The notes under the pieces were generated by a model. That model ran no database searches. It was not told the DNA's origin and saw only the letters and a list, made by a program, of their open reading frames with translations. Below are positions 1 to 4,845 of a stretch of DNA of 5,592 nt, piece by piece (the first letter of the stretch is position 1; the number at the start of each line of letters is the position of its first letter). The translations under genes were made by a program, and so were the position numbers. Source of the stretch: Cyanobacteriota bacterium (GTDB lineage: Bacteria; Cyanobacteriota; Cyanobacteriia; Phormidesmidales; Phormidesmidaceae); NCBI GenBank assembly GCA_027483425.1, contig JAIXUR010000238.1:1-5592 (forward strand), written 5' to 3'.

Positions 1-61
1 CCATAAATCACGGCTTGGGCCCTGCCCTCTGCCCAGTGGGGGAACGCCCAGGGTGACTTTG

Positions 62-131
62 AGGACAACTCTGGTCACAAAAATACCGAAGAATTTGGCT
101 TCTTCCCATGGGTGCAAGCCCTGCGTCCCTA
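62..131 (+). repeat. Dispersed non-coding repeat, copy A, with terminal hairpin
   Basis: This copy matches the reverse complement of 4474-4544. The first 47 bases (62-108) align without gaps to the second copy at 42 of 47 positions, including a 20-base identical run, ACAAAAATACCGAAGAATTT (77-96). Similarity continues with one indel through 109-131. That end can fold: GGGTGCA pairs with TGCGTCC using two G-U wobbles, at the same place as the perfect hairpin in copy B. Weaker similarity also extends upstream of 62. The frame across it is open from 7 to 132 but has no start codon, so I do not call a gene. It lies 132 bp upstream of ictB, in the same orientation as that gene. No transposase or clear terminal inverted repeats are visible. 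Confidence 0.8.
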
Positions 132-162
132 GCCGGGGGCATTTTCTTGACCAGACATCGCC

Positions 163-193
163 TTGATTCGTCGCCCGAAGATATGAATATGAA
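163..193 (+). promoter_or_regulatory. Possible ictB promoter (weak)
   Basis: TTGATT at 163-168 resembles a -35 box (TTGACA). TATGAA at 188-193 resembles a -10 box (TATAAT), but the 19-bp spacing is longer than ideal. The hexamer TATGAA also occurs at 182-187, directly adjacent to it. This is the only AT-rich stretch between repeat copy A and the ictB start. No good Shine-Dalgarno sits next to the ictB ATG; a GGGAGGG at 229-235 is too far away. The assignment is inference from motif similarity only. Confidence 0.25.
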
Positions 194-263
194 TTGATTG
201 CCTCAGATGGGTCAAACCTTGGCATGATGGGAGGGATTTCATCGGCACCTGCCCCCCGCTCCT

Positions 264-1667
264 ATGCTGACTTCGTTTTGGCAACAGCTCACCCTCTCTG
301 GCTTGACGCCAGAGCAATGGCGCGCCGCCAGTCTCATCCACCGGCTGTTGGCTCCCCTGCGGCAATGGCGTCAGGGCAGTTGGCTACTGCGCTGGGGCGA
401 CTGGCTTGGACTGGCCATTGTGGTGGTGATCTTTGCCCTTGCGCCCTACGTGTCGACCACGCTGATTGGGGTACTGCTGCTGGCGGCCGCGGCCCTGTGG
501 ATATTGCTCACCGTCACCGACGAGGCGGGCATCGGCATGACCCCGCTGCATATCACGGTGGCGGTTTACTGGGGGACGATGGTGCTGGCCACGGCAGTGT
601 CCCCCGTACGGGGCGCGGCGGTGAGCGGGCTAATTAAGCTGACCCTGAATATTCTGCTGTTTTTGTTGATGGCCCGGATAGCGCGACACCCTCGGGCTAG
701 AACCCTGCTGATTTTAGGCTATCTGTTGACCACCCTACCGGTGGCGGTGTACGGGCTGCGGCAGTATTTCTTTGGCGCTACGGCCCTGGCCACCTGGGTG
801 GATGCCAACTCGGCGGTGGCCGATGTCACCCGGGTCTACAGCTTTTTGGGCAACCCCAACCTCCTGGCTGGCTACCTGATACCGGGGGTGATGCTGAGCG
901 CGGCGGCGGTATTTGCCTGGCCCCGTTGGGTGCCCAAGGGGTTGGCGCTACTGACCACCACCATTAATACGCTTTGCCTGATTTTGACCCTCAGCCGCGG
1001 TGGCTGGATCGGCTTTTTAATCGCCGGGTTTGTGCTGATGACCCTGCTGGTGCAGTATTGGAGCGTTTGGTTTTCGCCCTTTTGGAAGCGCTGGGCGCTG
1101 CCTGCCCTGCTGGGGGGGGCCGCTGCGGTCGTGGTGCTGGGGGTGATCTCGGTCGATTCGCTACGGGCGCGAGTACTGAGCATATTTGTGGGCCGGGCCG
1201 ACAGCAGCAACAACTTTCGCATGAACGTGTGGGCCGCGGTGCTGGATATGATTCGGGCCCGCCCTATTCTGGGCATTGGCCCCGGCAACGAGGCCTTTAA
1301 TGCGGTGTATCCGCTCTTTCAGCGGCCCCGCTACACAGCCCTCAGCGCCTACTCGGTATTTTTGGAGGTCATGGTGGAGGGAGGCATTGTCGGCCTGACA
1401 GCTTTTTTATGGGTGCTGGTGATGATCTTTTCCCAGGGCTGGACCCAGCTGCAGCGTCTGCGGACGACCCAAGAGAAACAGGGTTACTGGCTGATGGGGG
1501 CGATCGCATCGATCACCGGTATTTTGGGCCAGGGCATTGCCGATACGGTCATGTATCGGCCCCAAATCAGCACCCTCTGGTGGATGATGATCGCGATCGT
1601 CGCCAGCTACTACCCCGCCCTGGCCCTGGGGGGCAATCGTTACGCCGCGCCAAAAACCTTCGAGTAA
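264..1667 (+). CDS. ictB: IctB family membrane protein (putative bicarbonate transporter, O-antigen ligase superfamily)
   Basis: The product is a 467-residue polytopic membrane protein recognisable as IctB, and the Synechococcus elongatus protein as I recall it is also 467 residues. Hallmarks seen are LATWVD (175-180), RVYSFLGNPNLLAGYL (190-205), LCLILTLSRGGW (237-248), RVLSIFVGR-DSSNNFR-NVW (303-323) and GIGPGNEAFNAVYPL (337-351). About ten to twelve hydrophobic segments are visible, with a long hydrophilic loop at roughly 300-360. IctB was first described as involved in inorganic carbon accumulation, but direct bicarbonate transport has been disputed. The fold family is Wzy/WaaL-like (PF04932). 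In the ligase-type motif HNxxLxxLxExG this protein reads AYSVFLEVMVEGG, with Tyr363 where ligases have the catalytic His. The ATG at 264 is the first possible start, because an in-frame TGA lies at 225-227, and the N-terminus matches the family. No frameshift is seen. Family assignment is sure; function is not. Confidence 0.95.
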   Translation: MLTSFWQQLTLSGLTPEQWRAASLIHRLLAPLRQWRQGSWLLRWGDWLGLAIVVVIFALAPYVSTTLIGVLLLAAAALWILLTVTDEAGIGMTPLHITVAVYWGTMVLATAVSPVRGAAVSGLIKLTLNILLFLLMARIARHPRARTLLILGYLLTTLPVAVYGLRQYFFGATALATWVDANSAVADVTRVYSFLGNPNLLAGYLIPGVMLSAAAVFAWPRWVPKGLALLTTTINTLCLILTLSRGGWIGFLIAGFVLMTLLVQYWSVWFSPFWKRWALPALLGGAAAVVVLGVISVDSLRARVLSIFVGRADSSNNFRMNVWAAVLDMIRARPILGIGPGNEAFNAVYPLFQRPRYTALSAYSVFLEVMVEGGIVGLTAFLWVLVMIFSQGWTQLQRLRTTQEKQGYWLMGAIASITGILGQGIADTVMYRPQISTLWWMMIAIVASYYPALALGGNRYAAPKTFE

Positions 1668-1842
1668 TCTCTGCGAGCTCGATTTGTTGGGTCGTTGGCA
1701 TCGGGCAGGTCACCAACAAAAAATTCCCCAAGGCAACGATGGGGGCGAAACCTTTGGAGTAGGCTAATGCCCTCGAAATTCCTCGTTTTTACGGCCTCTT
1801 GGCGGCAAACTATACCTGGGACAACCCTCTGTAAACAACCTC
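1668..1842. other. Intergenic gap between convergent genes
   Basis: This 175-bp stretch separates the stop of ictB from the stop of the leftward 105-residue gene. The only structure I see is TTTGTTGG (1683-1690) with its exact reverse complement CCAACAAA (1713-1720), around a 22-base loop. It is followed by A residues rather than T, so it does not look like a standard intrinsic terminator on either strand. Short open frames here on both strands have no family features. Confidence 0.6.
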
Positions 1843-2160
1843 TTATTCGGGGTCTTCGCAACCATCCCAAGTGGAGTGGGGCATAATCTTGATCTTGCCC
1901 TTGGGAGGCAGATCTTGTCCGGTCACCAGGGTGCCGCCATTGAGGGCAAGATGAGCTTTGAGGCGCTGCTTGGCCTCCGCCATCGATCTAACCCGCAGGT
2001 TAAGGATATAGAGGTAGGGAGACGGGGTGTCATCGAGGGCCGCAGCACTTTCCCAAATGCGCAGCCTAATGCCGTCAGCCACAGACATGATCTTATAGAA
2101 AACCAGATGATCGACAATTGGGGCACCGCGGTCGGTTTTGGTGAAAAGCGGAGTATACAT
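1843..2160 (-). CDS. Small hypothetical protein, 105 aa
   Basis: I do not recognise this protein. It has no signal peptide or membrane segment and is predicted soluble. The first 70 residues have a balanced, globular composition: TKTDRGAPIVDHLVFYK (7-23), a stretch DGIRLRIWESAAALDDTPSPYLYILNL from 29 to 55 that looks like alternating strands, and a charged helix-like stretch MAEAKQRLKAHL (60-71). The tail (83-105) is Lys/Pro-rich, then acidic. I prefer this strand over the equally long opposite-strand frame because its composition looks protein-like while the other reads as a shadow. The ATG at 2160 has no Shine-Dalgarno; an internal ATG at residue 25 would remove the apparent core. It lies 189 bp downstream of the SRPBCC gene on the same strand, so co-transcription is possible but not evident. 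Confidence 0.7.
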   Translation of the reverse strand: MYTPLFTKTDRGAPIVDHLVFYKIMSVADGIRLRIWESAAALDDTPSPYLYILNLRVRSMAEAKQRLKAHLALNGGTLVTGQDLPPKGKIKIMPHSTWDGCEDPE

Positions 2161-2349
2161 GTCCCAAAATCAAAATCAAACGACTCAAGGTAGTGACCTT
2201 AGGCCAGAAGCACCTCCCTTGAGATTACCCAAGCCAGGGGACAGAAACCGGAAAATCGTGAATAAATTCCTTAGATTTATGTAGCCGTAGAGCCATCTTC
2301 ATCAGAACCAGGACAAAACTTTACATATTGTCAAGGGTTCGTGGGGTGT
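2161..2349. other. Intergenic region, AT-rich
   Basis: This 189-bp region lies between two leftward genes and should hold the promoter of the 105-residue protein. A perfect TTGACA hexamer is present on the minus strand (2334 to 2329), but no convincing -10 box sits 16-18 bp from it. A 6-bp inverted repeat, ATAAAT/ATTTAT (2262-2267 and 2275-2280), lies in the AT-rich part. I see no gene and no confident terminator. Confidence 0.5.
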
Positions 2350-2952
2350 TTAAGGATTAGGCAACATTGCCCGGCGCTCCATCTCCGATCGCAGTGCCTT
2401 GATGGTGTCTACCAGACCTGATTCAAACAGGTTGTAAAACATCGCCTTGAAGGGGCCGACATCGGCTTCGGCCCGCACCTGCTGGGACAATAGGCACACA
2501 GGCTCAGCTCCCGGAGTAAGGGTGGCCCGATCAATGCGCCAGTGGCCGTACATGTACTCTAGGTTGCCTTCTAGGAGGCGAAAACTAATCTGCTGCCCGT
2601 CTAGCTCCAAATTTTCGGTCAGTACCGTAGATTCCATCGTAGACAGAAGAATCCGCCGCCGGTCGACCTGTTCGACAATGGTGCGATCGCCGTCTGACTC
2701 CACCACGCGGCTTTTGACCACCGTCGGCAAAAATTTATAGAAGTTGCTGTAGTCCGTGAGCACGGCCCAGGCGATCGCATCGGAGACGGAGGTGGCCGCC
2801 ATCACACCGTATTGCCCCTGGCCACCTTTCACCAAAACATTTCGCTTCGCCAAGGTCGCCCAGTCAGCCTGAGTTAACTTGGCCAGATAGGCCTCAGCCG
2901 GCTGAACCTGACGGGATAAACGCGACATAATACCAGGGAACCAGAGTTTCAC
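2350..2952 (-). CDS. SRPBCC family protein (polyketide cyclase/dehydrase-like, COQ10/START fold)
   Basis: This soluble 200-residue protein has the helix-grip pattern of the polyketide_cyc/COQ10-type SRPBCC family (PF03364). The core begins around residue 46 with QYGVMAATSVSDAIAWAVLTDYSNFYKFLP (46-75), the typical beta strand followed by the A-x-W-x-V-L-T-D-Y helix region. It continues with SRVVESDGDRTIVEQVDR (81-98), further strands to about 165, and the long C-terminal helix (about 167-194). Such proteins bind lipids or other hydrophobic ligands; the ligand here cannot be read from sequence. The first start is a GTG at 2952 giving MKLWFPGI; an ATG at 2928 (residue 9) is equally plausible, and neither has a clear Shine-Dalgarno. 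It is divergent from the HutZ-like gene, with 69 bp between the two when the GTG is used. Membership is well supported and function is unknown. Confidence 0.88.
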   Translation of the reverse strand: MKLWFPGIMSRLSRQVQPAEAYLAKLTQADWATLAKRNVLVKGGQGQYGVMAATSVSDAIAWAVLTDYSNFYKFLPTVVKSRVVESDGDRTIVEQVDRRRILLSTMESTVLTENLELDGQQISFRLLEGNLEYMYGHWRIDRATLTPGAEPVCLLSQQVRAEADVGPFKAMFYNLFESGLVDTIKALRSEMERRAMLPNP

Positions 2953-2954
2953 TA

Positions 2955-3004
2955 CTGTAGCGCTAACCCAGGGCAGCTACAGCTATCCTTTGTTGTTTCT
3001 ACAG
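2955..3004. promoter_or_regulatory. Evenly spaced CTACAG elements in a divergent promoter region
   Basis: The 69-bp gap between the SRPBCC and HutZ-like genes contains CTGTAG at 2955-2960, CTACAG at 2977-2982 and CTACAG at 2999-3004. The starts are exactly 22 bp apart, about two helical turns, and the first is inverted relative to the others. The first two extend to a 7-bp inverted repeat, CTGTAGC (2955-2961) and GCTACAG (2976-2982). A perfect 8-bp palindrome, TAGCGCTA, overlaps at 2958-2965. A regulator shared by both divergent genes is inference; no known cyanobacterial box (such as NtcA GTA-N8-TAC) is matched. Confidence 0.35.
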
Positions 3005-3021
3005 TTTGTGCCTGTCATCCC

Positions 3022-3543
3022 ATGCCGAATTTTGATGCCGTTCTAGCGGCCTACCAAGCGTTACCCCCGCGGGTGCATAGCCTCATGCTGAGCACCGTCA
3101 ATGGCGCGGGCCTTCCCCACGCCAGCTATGCTCCCTACGTCATGGATGATGACTACCAGATCTATATTTTTACCAGCGGGCTGTCAGCCCATACCGCTAA
3201 CCTCCAGACCACGGGCCTAGCCAGCCTGCTGATCATTGAAGACGAGGCCGAGGCCCCCCAGGTGTTTGCCCGCCAGCGGATTACCTACGACTGCCGAGCG
3301 ACCCTGCTGCCCCGCCGCACCCCCCAGTGGGATGCCATGGCCGATCGCTTTGAGCAGCGCTTCGGCGACATTATCGCCATGCTGCGATCGCTGGAGGATT
3401 TCCAAATTTTCTGCCTCAGTCCCCAGCAAGGACGATTTGTCATGGGGTTTGGGGCCGCCTACATGGTCGATCCCACCCAGCTCAATCAGCTCCTGGGGCC
3501 GCCCATTGGGCCCGAGAGTGGATCCGAGAATAGACCAGAATAG
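3022..3543 (+). CDS. HugZ/HutZ-like protein (pyridoxamine 5'-phosphate oxidase-like split barrel)
   Basis: This 173-residue soluble protein is close in length to HutZ. It carries the family pattern: LMLSTVNGAGLPHASYAPYV (21-40), YQIYIFTSGLSAHTANL (45-61, strand plus the S-x-L-x-x-H-T-x-N-L segment), ASLLIIEDE (67-75), RQRITYDCRA (84-93), FEQRFGDIIAMLRSLEDF (110-127) and the closing GRFVMGFGAAYMV (137-149). Relatives bind flavin or heme; HugZ and HutZ are heme-degrading or heme-binding enzymes used in iron acquisition. Histidines occur only at 19, 33 and 57, so the C-terminal His that ligates heme in HutZ and HugZ is absent, whereas an Asp (126) is present in the LxDF segment. A heme oxygenase role is therefore uncertain, and a flavin-binding oxidoreductase or stress protein is an alternative. 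The ATG has no clear Shine-Dalgarno. Its stop lies 8 bp from that of the convergent transporter gene. Confidence 0.88.
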   Translation: MPNFDAVLAAYQALPPRVHSLMLSTVNGAGLPHASYAPYVMDDDYQIYIFTSGLSAHTANLQTTGLASLLIIEDEAEAPQVFARQRITYDCRATLLPRRTPQWDAMADRFEQRFGDIIAMLRSLEDFQIFCLSPQQGRFVMGFGAAYMVDPTQLNQLLGPPIGPESGSENRPE

Positions 3544-3551
3544 GCACCGAC

Positions 3552-4433
3552 TCAGGCGTTCACCAGAATACCGATCCCCACCAGGGCAACCACGGCCCCA
3601 GCGATGGCTCGGGGGCTGACGCGATCGCCCATCACCGCAGCCAAGGGCAGCACAAACAGCGGACTCGTCGAGGCCAAGGCTTGGGCCACGCCCGTGGCGG
3701 CGTACTTCAGGGCCGTTTGCTGGAGGTAAATGGCCAGGTAGGTTCCCAACACAGCGGCCAGAGCCACTCCGGCTAACAATCGAGGCGATCGCAGTGGCCT
3801 GAGCTGACCGGCGATCGGCCCTTGATAGCGCAAAATGCCTAAAATCATCACAGCGCCGCCCATCAACCGCAGCAGCGTACTCCACAGCGGATCGACGGCG
3901 GTGTCGGCCAGTACCGCCCGCGACATCACCGCTCCAGTGGCCTGGCCCAGGGCCGCCAGTACCCCGAAAAGCACCCCTCGCGACTGGGCCTGCCCCATAC
4001 CAGCCGCACCCGACACGCGTTCGGCGATCACCCAGACCACACCGGCTAGAGTTACGGCCATGCCCAGCCAAGACCCCAGGCTCAGGGTTTCTTTTAAAAA
4101 TACTAGGGCCAACAACGCCGCCAAGGGCGGCGCCAAGGTTTCCAGCAGCAGGGCGCGGCGCGGGCCAAGGTCGTTGATAGCCGCAAAATAGGCGGTATCA
4201 CCCAGGCCAATGCCAATCACACCGCTCAAGGCCAGCACCACCACGGCGGAGCGATCTAACCCCGCCGTACTCTGCCCCAACACCACCAGGGTCAACGCCA
4301 GCAGCACTAGGGCGATCGCCCCCTTAGCCAAGTTCAGCACCGGCGGCGACAACGATTTACCCAGACGCCCAAACATGACCGTGGCCACGGCCCACAGCAA
4401 AGCCGCCGCCAAAGCCGCTAGTTCACCCCGCAT
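3552..4433 (-). CDS. EamA/DMT superfamily transporter
   Basis: This 293-residue inner-membrane protein has ten apparent transmembrane helices in two EamA (PF00892) repeats, about 2-136 and 152-291, matching the usual 10-TM drug/metabolite transporter size. Each half ends with the family hallmark: LETLAPPLAALLALVFLKETLSLG (97-120) in the first, ASTSPLFVLPLAAVMGDRVSP (254-274) in the second. In the second the usual Glu of the K/G-E-x motif is replaced by Asp-Arg. EamA proteins export or import amino acids, nucleosides, sugars or other metabolites, and the substrate cannot be predicted here. The ATG at 4433 begins the first helix directly, as is typical, but has no clear Shine-Dalgarno. Dispersed repeat copy B lies 40 bp upstream, in the same orientation as the gene. 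The gene contains three HIP1 octamers, consistent with long residence in a cyanobacterial chromosome. Confidence 0.93.
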   Translation of the reverse strand: MRGELAALAAALLWAVATVMFGRLGKSLSPPVLNLAKGAIALVLLALTLVVLGQSTAGLDRSAVVVLALSGVIGIGLGDTAYFAAINDLGPRRALLLETLAPPLAALLALVFLKETLSLGSWLGMAVTLAGVVWVIAERVSGAAGMGQAQSRGVLFGVLAALGQATGAVMSRAVLADTAVDPLWSTLLRLMGGAVMILGILRYQGPIAGQLRPLRSPRLLAGVALAAVLGTYLAIYLQQTALKYAATGVAQALASTSPLFVLPLAAVMGDRVSPRAIAGAVVALVGIGILVNA

Positions 4434-4473
4434 CGGTTGTTAGGAGATTTCTGGACAAGAAGGTACCCCGATG

Positions 4474-4544
4474 TAGGGGCGCAGAGCCCTGCGCCCTTGG
4501 GAGGAAGCAAAATTCTTCGGTATTTTTGTTGCCAGAATTGTCCT
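4474..4544 (-). repeat. Dispersed non-coding repeat, copy B (inverted), with perfect hairpin
   Basis: The reverse complement of this segment matches copy A at 62-131 (42 of 47 ungapped over 4498-4544). The end nearest the EamA gene forms a strong hairpin: GGGCGCAG (4477-4484), 4-base loop AGCC, CTGCGCCC (4489-4496), extendable by wobble and A-T pairs. The stem lacks a following T run on either strand, so it is not a standard terminator. GC-rich hairpins of the type TAGGGGCGCA...TGCGCCC recur as interspersed elements in many cyanobacterial genomes (general knowledge, not checked here). Similarity weakens beyond 4544 but may continue about 15 bases, to the GGGT-AC motif. Confidence 0.8.
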
Positions 4545-4795
4545 GAACTGGGTGACCCAAGGTTGGGTAAACAAAGGTGGAGTTCACAAGAGTGGGCTCA
4601 CAGCAGGTGGGGGTGGCAAAGCTCACAAAAACTTTAAACATTCACTACTGTCACCATAGCAGGGCTCTAGCCCCTGTCTGCCATAGCCCCAGCGAGTGGC
4701 CCAGCGCCAGTCACTAGCCCGCCCCCATCCCCCGCCCCATCACCAGGCGGAATCTTCACACTTAATTTGCCAAGAAACTTCTGATCTGAGTCGGC

Positions 4796-4819
4796 GGTCT
4801 TGTAAAGAGAATCAAGACC
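4796..4819. promoter_or_regulatory. Inverted repeat GGTCTTG-N10-CAAGACC upstream of lipoprotein gene
   Basis: A perfect 7-bp inverted repeat, GGTCTTG (4796-4802) and CAAGACC (4813-4819), encloses an A-rich 10-base spacer (TAAAGAGAAT). It ends 14 bases before the Shine-Dalgarno of the lipoprotein gene. It could be a repressor operator or, if transcribed, a 5' leader hairpin. No T run follows, so it is not a terminator. Confidence 0.4.
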
Positions 4820-4833
4820 AGGTAAACAATCCT

Positions 4834-4837
4834 AGGA
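4834..4837 (+). promoter_or_regulatory. Shine-Dalgarno of the lipoprotein gene
   Basis: AGGA lies 8 bases before the ATG at 4846. It is the best-placed Shine-Dalgarno in the window and supports that start, which also gives a lipoprotein signal peptide of the expected length. Confidence 0.6.
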
Positions 4838-4845
4838 ACTAAGTT

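Larger units (their letters stand above)
4434..4845. other. 412-bp gene-free region between divergent genes
   Basis: The region separates the EamA transporter start (leftward) from the lipoprotein start (rightward). It holds dispersed repeat copy B (4474-4544), then a C-rich stretch without obvious structure (about 4660-4745), then an AT-richer lipoprotein upstream region (4750-4845) with a 7-bp inverted repeat and a Shine-Dalgarno. Open frames of 66 and 72 codons cross the repeat on opposite strands. Both look spurious: they cover non-coding repeat sequence, and the leftward one runs over the transporter start. A TTGCCA at 4767-4772 could be a -35 box, but I find no good -10 partner. Confidence 0.6.

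Noticed and set aside
194..637. A 147-codon plus-strand frame beginning upstream of ictB
   Set aside because: It runs through the ictB N-terminus in another frame, and its product has no recognisable features while ictB is unmistakable.
1683..1720. Inverted repeat TTTGTTGG/CCAACAAA downstream of ictB as a terminator
   Set aside because: It has a 22-base loop, an AT-rich stem and A residues instead of T after the stem, so it does not fit an intrinsic terminator.
1876..2193. A 105-codon plus-strand frame opposite the small hypothetical gene
   Set aside because: Its translation lacks regular secondary-structure patterning, while the minus-strand product looks globular. It is not strictly excluded, but much less likely.
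2329..2334. Perfect minus-strand TTGACA as a -35 box for the 105-aa gene
   Set aside because: Sequences 16-18 bp downstream (around CTGGTT) do not resemble a -10 box, and it lies about 170 bp from the start codon.
3217..4071. A 284-codon open frame on the minus strand spanning the HutZ-like and EamA genes
   Set aside because: It overlaps two well-supported genes in another frame, and its translation is Gly/Arg/Ser-rich without any family motif. It is a GC-driven shadow.
4477..4496. The strong GC hairpin of repeat copy B as a terminator
   Set aside because: No T run follows on either strand, and it lies upstream of the start of the EamA gene rather than after any gene end.
4423..4641. A 72-codon minus-strand frame containing DNSGNKNTEEF, paralleled by DNSGHKNTEEF in copy A
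   Set aside because: Peptide similarity follows from gap-free DNA similarity of the repeat. Three of five differences in the core change the amino acid, copy A has no start codon, and the frame runs over the EamA start. This looks like translated repeat, not a gene.
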